Shown here one piece after another: positions 17,061 through 24,422 of a stretch of 40,644 nt of DNA. Position numbers and translations under genes: made by a program. Below the pieces are notes generated by a model. It had not been told where the DNA came from and searched no databases. It was given only the letters and a program-made list of their open reading frames with translations. Location of the stretch: positions 1 to 40,644 of the forward strand of contig CAUJEY010000096.1 of NCBI GenBank assembly GCA_963169325.1. The letters run 5' to 3'. How positions within the stretch are numbered: position 1 is the first letter of the stretch; each line of letters starts with the position of its first letter. This DNA is from Bacteroidota bacterium. Lineage in GTDB: Bacteria > Bacteroidota > Bacteroidia > Chitinophagales > Saprospiraceae.

Positions 17061-17897
17061 TCACTCCACGTCTAACGAGCTCCCGCAAAACTTGCAGAAT
17101 TTCGCGTTGTCGTCGTGCCCTTCGGCGCCGCAATTCGGACAGGCCTGCGTATTGGTCGAACGGTTTTTTATTAACTCCATCGTCATTATACCGGTCGGCA
17201 CGGCAATTACGGCATAGCCCAGAATCATGACTATTGCCGACAAAAACCTGCCGAGGTTGGTCTCGGGGGTAATATCGCCGAAACCCACGGTCGTGAGTGT
17301 CACGATAGCCCAATAAATACTGACGGGAATGTTTCGAAATTCGGAGTTTTCCTGCCCTTCCACTAAATACATAATCGCCCCGATGATGGTGACGAGCAAC
17401 ACCACAAAAAACAAAAACACCACGATCTTGCCCCGGCTTGCCCGCAGCGCAACGAGCAGGATACGCGCCTCGGCGAGGAAATAGACCAGCTTCAACACCC
17501 GGAATATCCGCAACAGTCGCAGCGCTCGTATCGCCAGGAGCATTTGAGCGCCGGAAAAAAACAAACTCAGGTAGGTCGGCAGGATAGATACCAAATCGAC
17601 GATCCCATAAAAACTCCGCGCATACACCATCGGTTTCCGCACACAATACAAACGGAGCGCATACTCAAAGGTAAATAATACAGTCATTACCCATTCGATC
17701 ACGTGAAACTCGTACCCGTAACGTTGGCCGAGTTCTTCCACACTTTCCAGCATCACCGTGACTACACTGATCAGGATGGCGCCCAACAATATCAGGTCGA
17801 AGACACGCCCGGCAGGCGTATCGGCCTCGAAGATAATGGTGTGCAGACGCTTGCGGAGTCGCTCGCGCGCGGATTCCGTGTTTGATTGGTTGTTCAT
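17061..17897 (-). CDS. Voltage-gated-type potassium channel with C-terminal zinc ribbon
   Basis: The 278-residue protein has the six-span voltage-gated channel layout. S1 to S3 fall between about residues 30 and 112. S4 carries regularly spaced charges ('IRALRLLRIFRVLKL', R124 to K136). The pore loop has the K+ selectivity filter 'TTVGFGD' (202-208), followed by S6. After S6 there is no RCK domain; instead a four-Cys zinc ribbon appears (C253, C256, C268, C271; 'ACPNCG...FCKFCGSS'). The channel would pass K+ in response to membrane potential. The zinc ribbon is presumably cytoplasmic and could gate or assemble the tetramer. Similar ion-transport proteins with terminal ribbons are known in bacteria, but a ligand is not. 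Confidence 0.9.
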   Translation of the reverse strand: MNNQSNTESARERLRKRLHTIIFEADTPAGRVFDLILLGAILISVVTVMLESVEELGQRYGYEFHVIEWVMTVLFTFEYALRLYCVRKPMVYARSFYGIVDLVSILPTYLSLFFSGAQMLLAIRALRLLRIFRVLKLVYFLAEARILLVALRASRGKIVVFLFFVVLLVTIIGAIMYLVEGQENSEFRNIPVSIYWAIVTLTTVGFGDITPETNLGRFLSAIVMILGYAVIAVPTGIMTMELIKNRSTNTQACPNCGAEGHDDNAKFCKFCGSSLDVE

Positions 17898-17956
17898 GCC
17901 GGGGGTAAATTTGGGAACATTCCGTAGAATTTAATACTACTCCGGCATTTTAGTAT

Positions 17957-18781
17957 TTATCCCAATGCCACATCCAGCGTCATCATCACGCTAAATCCTA
18001 CCAGCGTAGCCAGCGTGGCCAGGTCCGTATTGCCCGAACGTTGCGACTCCGGGATCAACTCCTCTATGACGACGAACATCATCGCCCCGGCGGCAAAAGA
18101 CAACGCATAAGGCAAAATCGCCTGCGCCGACAACACCGCGAGTGCGCCCAGCACCCCGAAAACAGGCTCTACGGCGCCGGACAGTTGCCCATACCAGAAC
18201 GCTTTGCGGCGCGACATGCCTTCCCGCCGCAAAGGCACGGAAACGGCCGTCCCCTCCGGAAAATTCTGCAACCCGATACCGATGGCCAATGCAACCGCAG
18301 CGCCTATGGTAGCCATAGGCAGGCCGTGTGCCACGGCGCCGAATGCCACCCCGACGGCTAAGCCTTCCGGGATGTTGTGCAACGTGATGGCCATCACCAG
18401 CAGCACGCTCCGCCGCCATTTGGTGGAAATACCTTCCGCCTGCTCCACGGCTAAGCTGGGATGCACGTGCGGCAATACCTTATCGATCAGGGCCAAAAAA
18501 ATACCGCCGGACATAAACCCGATCAGCGCGGGCGCCCATTTCGGCAGGCTGCCGGATGCCTCGCTCATCTCGATGGCGGGCGCCAGCAGCGACCAAAAGC
18601 TGGCGGCAATCATGACGCCTGCGGCAAAACCCATCATACTGTCCAGCACCCGCTGATTGATCGTTTTAAAAAAGAAAACCAGCGCAGCACCCGCGGCAGT
18701 AACGCCCCAGGTAAACAAAGTGGCAAATAAGGCCTGAACGGTGGGGTGAAATTGGGAGATAAACTCAATAATGTTTGTCAT
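17957..18781 (-). CDS. ZIP-family divalent metal transporter (GufA-like)
   Basis: The 274-residue protein has about eight predicted membrane spans and the metal-site motifs of ZIP transporters: '[15 protein letters not shown]' (135-149) and '[14 protein letters not shown]' (171-184). A third helix carries '[11 protein letters not shown]'. A cytoplasmic loop has 'HVHP', a likely metal-binding cluster. ZIP proteins bring zinc or other divalent metals into the cytoplasm; substrate choice cannot be read here. Its length matches the GufA subfamily. It is preceded by a possible -7 box. Confidence 0.92.
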   Translation of the reverse strand: MTNIIEFISQFHPTVQALFATLFTWGVTAAGAALVFFFKTINQRVLDSMMGFAAGVMIAASFWSLLAPAIEMSEASGSLPKWAPALIGFMSGGIFLALIDKVLPHVHPSLAVEQAEGISTKWRRSVLLVMAITLHNIPEGLAVGVAFGAVAHGLPMATIGAAVALAIGIGLQNFPEGTAVSVPLRREGMSRRKAFWYGQLSGAVEPVFGVLGALAVLSAQAILPYALSFAAGAMMFVVIEELIPESQRSGNTDLATLATLVGFSVMMTLDVALG

Positions 18782-18810
18782 GATTTACCAGCGCCTAAAA
18801 GCTGGGGGCG

Positions 18811-18818
18811 CTAAGGTA
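18811..18818 (-). promoter_or_regulatory. Possible -7 box (TACCTTAG) for the ZIP gene
   Basis: The minus strand reads TACCTTAG, one base off TAnnTTTG, about 30 bases before the ATG at 18781. The distance fits a Bacteroidota promoter, but no -33 TTG is clear. The rest of the gap to 19060 shows no gene. Confidence 0.35.
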
Positions 18819-19060
18819 TACCGTTGCATTGGAAAAGTCAGACGGTTCCTAAAAGCCCTTTGCCAGCGGCGATACGGCGCAATGGCCACACCCACCGCTG
18901 GTTCCGGACTGGTTTTTGATCTCTCTTCGGAGATTTATTCCACGATTATGTAGCGTTTGTTGTCGCGCTTTTAATTCGTTTTCCCCCTTTTTACCTTTTC
19001 CGTTTCCGTAATAGTCAATTCCTTTCTGCGAAGTCCGCCCAAGACGGTTTCGCTTCTTTT

Positions 19061-21487
19061 CTATAAACGCACACCCCGCCGCCGCCGGCCATCCCATCTT
19101 GGCGCAGCGCGCTCGTGCAGAATTTCCGAAAACGCCGTAAAACGTTTGTTCACCAAATCGAAAACGGAACCGGGTTCAAAACGAACCCTTTCGGTATCGG
19201 GCAATCTGCCGGCCTTTACGCCCGTCAGGATTTCGATCCCTTCTTCTATGGTTTGAACGCCCCAGATATGGAACTTACCGTCGCGGACGGCCGCTGCCAC
19301 GTCTTCTTTCAGCATCAGGTTGGTCTGGTTGCTGGCGGGGATGAGCACCCCTTGTTCGCCGGTCAGGCCGACCATCCGGCACACATCGAAGAAGCCTTCA
19401 ATTTTTTCATTGATCCCGCCCACGGCCTGAATTTCGCCTTTCTGGTTCACCGATCCGGTAACGGCGATACCCTGGCGCACCGGCAGCCCGGAAAGCCCCG
19501 ACAGCAGGGCGTAGAGTTCGGCGCTCGAAGCGCTGTCGCCTTCAATTTCCGAATAACTTTGTTCGAATACCAGTTGGGCGGACAGGCTTATGACCTTGTC
19601 CTGCCCGAACATTTCGGCCAGGTAGCCGGACAGGATGAGCACGCCTTTGGTGTGAATGGGGCCGCCGAGTTTGGCTTCCCGTTCCAGGTCGATGATGCCC
19701 GCTCCGCCGGCGCTGACGCTGGCCGTGATACGATTGGGGCGGCCGAAGGCCACATCGCCCAGGCTAATGACCGAAATGCCGTTGACCTGGCCGGCTTCGG
19801 CGCCTGCCACGTCGATGAAGATCATCTTTTTTTGAATCATCTCCTGGATTTTCTCCTGCCAGAGGTTGGAGCGGTACAGGCGTTCGGCGCCTGCCTGCCG
19901 GATATGATCGGGTCCGATTTGCGCCGCCTTGTCTTTTGCGGCGTACTGGTTCGCTTCTTTCACCAAGTCGATGATTTCGCCGAAACGAATCGACAGTTTG
20001 TCCTGGTCTTCCGCTTTCCGGTGGCTGTATTCGAGCAGTTTAGCCATTCCGCCCGGGTTCAGGGGCAGCAGTTTTTCCTCCGTACATACATTTTGGATAA
20101 AAGCGCAAAAGTCCGTTACGTTCGCTGCAGAGGCCTCCATCACGGTATCGAAATCCGCTTTTACTTTGAATAGTTCTTTAAAATCTTCGTCGTACTCGTA
20201 CAGCAAAAAATAGATCATCGGGCTGCCGATCAGGATGATCTGTACCTGCAGCGGGATGGGTTCCGGCTTGAGGCTTCTGGTGGTGAGGAAGCCCAGTTGT
20301 TCGGACGGCTCTTCGATCACGATCTCGCCGTTTCGCAGGGCGCGTTTGAGGCTGTCCCAGGTGAAGTAGTTGCGTAGCACTTCTGTGGCGGGCAGGATGA
20401 GATAACCGCCGTTGCCGGCGTGCAGCGCACCGCTGCGGATGAGGGTAAAATCCGTCACCCAGTTTCCCATCACCGATTCTTTTTCAATTTTCCCGAAGAG
20501 GTTACTGTATGTGGGGTTCAGTTCGAGTATGATGGGCGCGCCGTCGGTTTTGGCATTTTCGACAAATATATTGACCTCGTAGCGGCGCGGGATTGTTCCA
20601 TTTTTGGTTACCTGTTGTAGCGCGCCTTCCGGTTTTTGGTCCGGTTTGAATTGAATAAACTCATGCAGGTGCTCCAGGATATCTGATTTCAGGTCGTCCA
20701 GAAACGGAGTCACCGCGGTCTGGGATTTGTATTTGCCGGCAATATCTTCCAGCAGGCTGTCCAGCGTAGCGGAGGCAACTTTTCGCTCCAGGTCTAAAAG
20801 CGACTGGTCGGTTTTGCGTTCCAGGGTTTTCATTTGCCGGGCGGCCTGCCGAAGGTCTTCTTTCAGTTTATCCTGTTTTTCCAGAATAACATCTTGTTTT
20901 TCCTGGTCCAAGGCGATAAATTCCTGATCCGTCATAGGGCGCCCATCCACCATGGGGACGGCGATCAGTTCCAGCGGCGTTCGTTGAATTACAAATTTAT
21001 TGTCAAAGGCTTTTTGGCCCAAAACATCGAAGATGCCGGCCTCTTCTTCCCGCAGTTTCTGGATGATCGTTTCGCGTTTCCGGGTGTATTCTTCGCTTTC
21101 AAAAACTTTGAGCAGGGCCGCCCAGGCGCTGTGTACGTACTGATAAACATCATTCCGGAACTTGCGGGCTTCGCCTTTCGGCAAACTGAGTTTGCGGGGC
21201 TGATAGGGGTCGGCAAAGTTGTTCACGTAGCACCAATCGCCGGGGGAGGGCTCCTGTTTGGCCATATCCTTCAGAAAATGCCGGACGGCCGTTTGTTTTC
21301 CGGTGCCGGGTACGCCGGCGATGAATATGTTAAACCCCTGACCTTTGGTACCCAGGCCGAATTTCAGCGCTTTTACCGCGCGTTCCTGCCCGATAATGGC
21401 CTTTACTGCCTCGCCGTTTTGGGGGTCGAATGGCGGCAATAACAGGGGGTCGTATGTTTTGCGAAGTTGTTCCGGGAGTAGTTTCAT
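19061..21487 (-). CDS. Lon-like ATP-dependent protease (AAA + S16 domain)
   Basis: The 808-residue protein has an N-terminal AAA region with Walker A 'GVPGTGKQT' (58-66) and a long coiled-coil insert (about 120-260; 'LDQEKQDVILEKQDKLKEDL'). An ATPase core and a C-terminal Lon protease domain follow. The catalytic dyad is S652 in 'EGDSASSAEL' and K695 in 'GGINEKIEGFF', 43 residues apart as in known Lon enzymes. It lacks the LonA N-terminal substrate domain and belongs to the COG1067 group (AAA_32/Lon_C). It would degrade or remodel cytosolic proteins. It is the last gene of an operon with DUF2267 and QueD-like genes, 23 bases after QueD. The tail ends in an Arg-rich stretch (DGRRRRGVRL). Confidence 0.92.
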   Translation of the reverse strand: MKLLPEQLRKTYDPLLLPPFDPQNGEAVKAIIGQERAVKALKFGLGTKGQGFNIFIAGVPGTGKQTAVRHFLKDMAKQEPSPGDWCYVNNFADPYQPRKLSLPKGEARKFRNDVYQYVHSAWAALLKVFESEEYTRKRETIIQKLREEEAGIFDVLGQKAFDNKFVIQRTPLELIAVPMVDGRPMTDQEFIALDQEKQDVILEKQDKLKEDLRQAARQMKTLERKTDQSLLDLERKVASATLDSLLEDIAGKYKSQTAVTPFLDDLKSDILEHLHEFIQFKPDQKPEGALQQVTKNGTIPRRYEVNIFVENAKTDGAPIILELNPTYSNLFGKIEKESVMGNWVTDFTLIRSGALHAGNGGYLILPATEVLRNYFTWDSLKRALRNGEIVIEEPSEQLGFLTTRSLKPEPIPLQVQIILIGSPMIYFLLYEYDEDFKELFKVKADFDTVMEASAANVTDFCAFIQNVCTEEKLLPLNPGGMAKLLEYSHRKAEDQDKLSIRFGEIIDLVKEANQYAAKDKAAQIGPDHIRQAGAERLYRSNLWQEKIQEMIQKKMIFIDVAGAEAGQVNGISVISLGDVAFGRPNRITASVSAGGAGIIDLEREAKLGGPIHTKGVLILSGYLAEMFGQDKVISLSAQLVFEQSYSEIEGDSASSAELYALLSGLSGLPVRQGIAVTGSVNQKGEIQAVGGINEKIEGFFDVCRMVGLTGEQGVLIPASNQTNLMLKEDVAAAVRDGKFHIWGVQTIEEGIEILTGVKAGRLPDTERVRFEPGSVFDLVNKRFTAFSEILHERAAPRWDGRRRRGVRL

Positions 21488-21510
21488 GATAGGTAAAAAT
21501 TAATCAAACG

Positions 21511-21981
21511 CTAAGGTGACAGCGCTTCACCATCCTCCACACACCATTCGGCGCAGGAGGTCGCCGTTTCATACAACTTCAGGCGGTACAACACGACATT
21601 GAAGGGCAATGCCGCCCCTATTTTATCGGCCAGGAGCAATACCATGTTTTCGCTCGTCGGCTGAAAGGGCAGGAGTACTATTTTTTCAAAATGACTTTCC
21701 AGTGCCTGCACGACGGCCCGCGGCGTCGATTCGTTCAATGCCAAGGCATGGTCGAAAACATCCAGTACGTTGCCCTGAACTACTTTTTTCAAGTCTTTGA
21801 AATCCATCACCATCCCATCCTTGGGGTGACCGGGGTGTTGGAGGGGCGTACCCCGTACGGTTACTTCCAGCCGGAACGAATGCCCGTGGAGGTTTTTACA
21901 GGCGCCGTCGTAGCCGGTGAGGGCATGCGCCATTTCAAAGGTAAAAGACTTGGTGAGTCTTATTTTGTGGACTTCCTTCAT
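21511..21981 (-). CDS. 6-pyruvoyl-tetrahydropterin synthase / QueD-family protein
   Basis: The 156-residue protein has the zinc ligands H19 ('FEMAHAL'), H32 and H34 ('CKNLHGHSF') and the catalytic Cys28 in the CxxxHGH pattern of the QueD type. 'GMVMDFKDLK' and 'DVFDHALALNE' are further family motifs. It ends with 'LYETATSCAEW', which carries the conserved Glu. QueD makes carboxytetrahydropterin for queuosine; relatives make tetrahydropterins. No other queuosine gene lies near. It sits in an operon, seven bases from DUF2267 upstream and 23 bases from a Lon-like protease downstream, under an FNR-type promoter. A role outside queuosine is therefore possible. Two relics of related genes occur in the window (24126-24209 and 32799-32900). 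Confidence 0.88.
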   Translation of the reverse strand: MKEVHKIRLTKSFTFEMAHALTGYDGACKNLHGHSFRLEVTVRGTPLQHPGHPKDGMVMDFKDLKKVVQGNVLDVFDHALALNESTPRAVVQALESHFEKIVLLPFQPTSENMVLLLADKIGAALPFNVVLYRLKLYETATSCAEWCVEDGEALSP

Positions 21982-21988
21982 GCTTTAT

Positions 21989-22429
21989 TTATGATTTCTC
22001 CAGCAGCGGCCGCAATTCTCCGGGAAGGGTAGCCAGCACGTCCTTGATTTCGCCTTCCGAAACGTGGTTTTTCAGTACTTTAAACACGGCCTGTACGGCG
22101 TGCTCCACATCGTAATCCGTGACAAAATCATCAATCGTAGCCCTTCCGCCGGCCTCCCGAACCGCTTCGATAAAATCGCCCAAATGGCGCAAATGCCGGT
22201 CTTCCTCCTTCATTTTCCACCCATCTACATAAATCGCCTTGATGAGCATGGGCAATTGGGAGATCAACTGAAGTGACTCCCGCGGGGGCAAGCGGTCTCT
22301 GAAAGCGTGCAGCACCGCGCGCATGATTCTGCCGCCTCTGGCAATATCCCAGGGGGTATCTATTTCGGTGGCCACTTCTTTGACGAATTGTTCGCCGTCA
22401 ATGGCGTATTTATTGAAATTGAGTGCCAT
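21989..22429 (-). CDS. DUF2267 protein
   Basis: The 146-residue soluble protein matches the DUF2267 pattern, with two related helical halves. The first half contains 'MRAVLHAFRDRLPPRESLQL' and 'SQLPMLIKAIYVDGWKM'. The second has 'VEHAVQAVFKVLKNHVSEGE' and 'IKDVLATLPGELRPLL'. The function of DUF2267 is not known; members often occur beside stress or redox genes. It is the first gene of the leftward operon. Its start lies about 40 bases from the predicted transcription start, which has an FNR-type site at about -41. Confidence 0.85.
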   Translation of the reverse strand: MALNFNKYAIDGEQFVKEVATEIDTPWDIARGGRIMRAVLHAFRDRLPPRESLQLISQLPMLIKAIYVDGWKMKEEDRHLRHLGDFIEAVREAGGRATIDDFVTDYDVEHAVQAVFKVLKNHVSEGEIKDVLATLPGELRPLLEKS

Positions 22430-22471
22430 GGTTGAATGTTTTAAAAAGATTTTGTGAATAAAACCACAGCA

Positions 22472-22479
22472 TAAATTTA
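22472..22479 (-). promoter_or_regulatory. Possible -7 box (TAAATTTA) of the DUF2267-QueD-Lon operon
   Basis: The minus-strand box TAAATTTA resembles TAnnTTTG and would start transcription near 22468. That puts the TGAT-N4-ATCA site at about -41, the classic class II activator position. The equivalent box in the second copy (24295-24302) reads TAGATTTA with identical spacing. Confidence 0.45.
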
Positions 22480-22503
22480 CCGGCAGGACAAGTTCCGTTA
22501 AGA

Positions 22504-22515
22504 TGATTCAGATCA
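22504..22515. promoter_or_regulatory. FNR/CRP-type palindrome TGAT-TCAG-ATCA, copy 1
   Basis: It has TGAT and ATCA half sites with a four-base spacer, identical to the site at 24327. Its position near -41 relative to the leftward operon suggests activation of DUF2267, QueD and Lon, perhaps under low oxygen. The regulator itself is not in the window. Confidence 0.55.
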
Positions 22516-22558
22516 CTCCTGCTTATGACGCCGATAAAAGCGGCTACCCTTGCCGGCA

Positions 22559-22566
22559 TTTAAAAA
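22559..22566. repeat. TTTAAAAA flank of the ATPase block, left
   Basis: TTTAAAAA here and at 24118-24125 bracket the ATPase gene in the same orientation. They could be a target-site duplication. The word is AT-rich and also ends copy 2 of the 95-bp repeat, so chance is not excluded. Confidence 0.4.
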
Positions 22567-24047
22567 GGCTCAAACAAACAACTCATATCCAGGGCAATAT
22601 CCACCGTGCCAAGACTATGTTCGTTCTGGACAATGGGAAAAGTTGTCAACAGCGTAAAAAATACCTGTTTCGTGGTACTGGTTGCAGTTTTAAAAATAGC
22701 CGTTTTCAGGCGAAACGCGTCGGCTTGTTCTTTGGTTACCACAAAGGGCGTCTGGTAAAACTTGATCTCGAACAGATTGATGGCCTGATCGTTTCTGTCT
22801 AAAAGCAAATCGATTTGAATACCGCGCCCGAAATCGCTGTTTCGCAAGTAATAAGCAGATGCTTCGGTGTATATGCCGGAAATTCCAAGCGCTTTTTTTA
22901 TAGCAGGGACGTGTTTCAGGCAAATACTTTCGAATGCGTATCCGCTCCAACTTTTCCACGACTGTGTTTGGGCAAACCGTTCCCAGGTACCCGCGCCTTC
23001 TCCGCGTTTGTCTTCAATAAACTGCAAATAAAACAGCGAAAACTCGTCAGTCAGACGGTAACGGAGTTCTTTTTTCTTTTTGCCAAAAGCATAAAAGGCG
23101 CCGACAAAACCGGAATTAACCAATTCTTCCAAGGTATTGGAGCTGTTGCCGCCATCCGAAAAACCCGTTTGCTGCAATATGTCGGCACGGGTCATGCCCT
23201 GCCAGGTACCCGCTAATGCCCGAACGACGCGAATATGATTTTCAGCACGATCAAAAAGTGCGGGATAGAGCTGCAAAAACTCTTCGCGCAGCAAGCCCTG
23301 TGGCGAAAAGCAGATTTGATCAATGTTTTGGATCGCTGTTTTTCCGGCTTCTACCTCTTTTAAATAGTGCGGAATACCGCCCATGGCCATGTAGAGTTGT
23401 ACCAATTGATAACGGTCCAGTCGTACTCCTCTACTCTTTAAAAACTGTTCAGTTTCATAAAGATTGAAAGGAAAGAGGTGTATGCGACGCGTAATCCGGT
23501 TATGTAGTCCACCTTTATCACGCACAACATTGGTAATCATCCAGGATGCCGCGGAACCGCAGATGACGATAACCACATTATTTTGTGATGCCCAACTGTT
23601 CCAAAAAAGTCCAAAAGCCCGCAAAAACTCGGACTTCCGCGCAGCTAACCAGGGAAATTCATCCAAAAAAACGACCACCTTCCCTCCTTTGAATTGTTTT
23701 TCCAGATATATAATCAACATCTGAAACGCTTCCTGCCAATTATGCGGCGCACTGAAGGGCAGGATTGGTCGTGCATGGTAGTTGAGCCGATCTGTAAAGT
23801 GCTGCAACTGTTCGCGCACGCTGCCATTCTGAATACCGGTCATTTCAAAACCTATCTTTTTTGCGTACGCTGCTCGTACCAAAAAGGTTTTCCCTACACG
23901 GCGGCGACCAAAAACGGCAACCAATTCTGCCTCGTTTGATAAAAAAGCTTTTTCTAAAACGGCTAGTTCCTGTTGCCGGCCTACCATTGATTGTTCCATA
24001 GGTGAATTGTCCTTTAATCGCTGCAATAATCTTGCAAACATAAACAT
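22560..24047 (-). CDS. AAA ATPase with C-terminal DUF234 / PD-(D/E)XK-like domain
   Basis: The protein has up to 495 residues. Walker A 'GRRRVGKTF' is at 47-55, Walker B is 'VVVFLDEFPW' and a sensor stretch is 'VVIVICGSAASW'. A winged-helix region follows ('GMTRADILQQTGFSDGG'). The C-terminal domain has 'IQIDLLLDR' and 'NLFEIKFY', the Asp and Glu-x-Lys layout of PD-(D/E)XK nucleases found in the DUF234 family. Such ATPases are abundant in archaea and Bacteroidota, and their role is unsettled. ATG at 23999 (MEQSMVGRQQE), with AAAGGA ahead of it, is a good alternative start; the ATG at 24047 lies inside a repeated 11-mer. The gene sits alone between two copies of a promoter repeat and looks like an inserted module. 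Confidence 0.85.
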   Translation of the reverse strand: MFMFARLLQRLKDNSPMEQSMVGRQQELAVLEKAFLSNEAELVAVFGRRRVGKTFLVRAAYAKKIGFEMTGIQNGSVREQLQHFTDRLNYHARPILPFSAPHNWQEAFQMLIIYLEKQFKGGKVVVFLDEFPWLAARKSEFLRAFGLFWNSWASQNNVVIVICGSAASWMITNVVRDKGGLHNRITRRIHLFPFNLYETEQFLKSRGVRLDRYQLVQLYMAMGGIPHYLKEVEAGKTAIQNIDQICFSPQGLLREEFLQLYPALFDRAENHIRVVRALAGTWQGMTRADILQQTGFSDGGNSSNTLEELVNSGFVGAFYAFGKKKKELRYRLTDEFSLFYLQFIEDKRGEGAGTWERFAQTQSWKSWSGYAFESICLKHVPAIKKALGISGIYTEASAYYLRNSDFGRGIQIDLLLDRNDQAINLFEIKFYQTPFVVTKEQADAFRLKTAIFKTATSTTKQVFFTLLTTFPIVQNEHSLGTVDIALDMSCLFEPF

Positions 24048-24108
24048 TCCGCCCGAAAACTTTTAATGAATATGGGCGGAATGTTGTTTTATTTACCACA
24101 TTCCGCCC
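24044..24108. repeat. Three alternating copies of GGGCGGAATGT at the ATPase 5' end
   Basis: Copies lie at 24044-24054 (minus), 24074-24084 (plus) and 24098-24108 (minus). Adjacent copies can pair into two mutually exclusive 11-bp hairpins. The copy nearest the gene contains the ATG at 24047. This could be an operator, an mRNA switch hiding the start, or a terminal structure of a mobile unit. Confidence 0.8.
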
Positions 24109-24117
24109 AAAAAAATC

Positions 24118-24125
24118 TTTAAAAA
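24118..24125. repeat. TTTAAAAA flank of the ATPase block, right
   Basis: This matches 22559-22566 in sequence and orientation. The queD relic begins to the right of it, and its stop codon TGA is at 24126-24128, directly at the junction. Confidence 0.4.
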
Positions 24126-24209
24126 TCAAGCGCCGTCGTAGCCCGTGAGGGCATGCGCCATTTCAAAGGTGAAGGATTTGGTGAGTCTTATCTTCCGGGT
24201 AGTTTCCAT
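24126..24209 (-). pseudogene. Truncated second queD copy (first 27 codons)
   Basis: The minus strand encodes 27 residues that match the intact QueD at 21511-21981 from its start. Residues 6-27 (KIRLTKSFTFEMAHALTGY onward) are identical. The frame ends with TGA just before the catalytic Cys28, at the edge of the ATPase block. Zinc ligands H32/H34 and everything after are missing. Its start lies about 85 bases from copy 2 of the promoter repeat, with no DUF2267 gene between. Confidence 0.88.
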
Positions 24210-24326
24210 TTTCTTTTTTAACTGTCTGCCAATAAAAATCTCAATGCTGCCGGCACGGTAACCGGCACGTTCAACCCCAATGAATAACACGGCGTAAATC
24301 TACCCGCAGGACAAGTTCCGCAAAGA

Positions 24327-24338
24327 TGATTCAGATCA
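24327..24338. promoter_or_regulatory. FNR/CRP-type palindrome TGAT-TCAG-ATCA, copy 2
   Basis: It is identical to the site at 22504-22515. Relative to the rightward -7 box at 24368 its centre is near -46; relative to the leftward box it is near -41. It may control the FG-GAP gene as well as the dead queD copy. Confidence 0.5.
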
Positions 24339-24367
24339 CTCCTGCCTATGACGCCGATAAAACTGGC

Positions 24368-24375
24368 TACCTTTG
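24368..24375 (+). promoter_or_regulatory. Probable -7 box (TACCTTTG) for the FG-GAP gene
   Basis: A perfect TAnnTTTG box followed by C lies 47 bases before the ATG at 24423. It belongs to copy 2 of the duplicated promoter. Confidence 0.6.
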
Positions 24376-24422
24376 CCGGCATTTAAAAATAAAAGAAGCA
24401 GCACAAAAACTAACCCTTGTCA

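Larger units (their letters stand above)
22472..22566. repeat. 95-bp direct repeat, copy 1 (promoter duplication)
   Basis: This segment matches 24295-24389 at 87 of 95 positions with no gaps. It contains a leftward -7 box, an FNR-type palindrome and a rightward box reading TACCCTTG (22545-22552), degraded compared with TACCTTTG in copy 2. It ends exactly at the 3' end of the ATPase gene, whose stop codon lies in its last bases. Confidence 0.9.
24295..24389. repeat. 95-bp direct repeat, copy 2 (promoter duplication)
   Basis: This matches 22472-22566 with eight substitutions and no gaps. It lies between the queD relic on its left and the FG-GAP gene on its right. Its rightward box is a perfect TACCTTTG, while the leftward box reads TAGATTTA. 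Confidence 0.9.
24048..24422. other. Composite intergenic region between ATPase and FG-GAP gene
   Basis: From left to right it holds the GGGCGGAATGT repeats, the TTTAAAAA flank, a 27-codon queD relic, about 85 unexplained bases (24210-24294), copy 2 of the 95-bp promoter repeat and a 33-base leader. No other gene is seen. Confidence 0.7.

Noticed and set aside
18849-19097. Minus-strand frame of 82 codons after the Lon-like gene
   Set aside because: It overlaps the end of the protease gene in another frame and has no signal, motif or plausible start context.
19115-20173. Plus-strand frame of 352 codons
   Set aside because: It lies opposite the Lon-like protease, which has an intact dyad and Walker motif.
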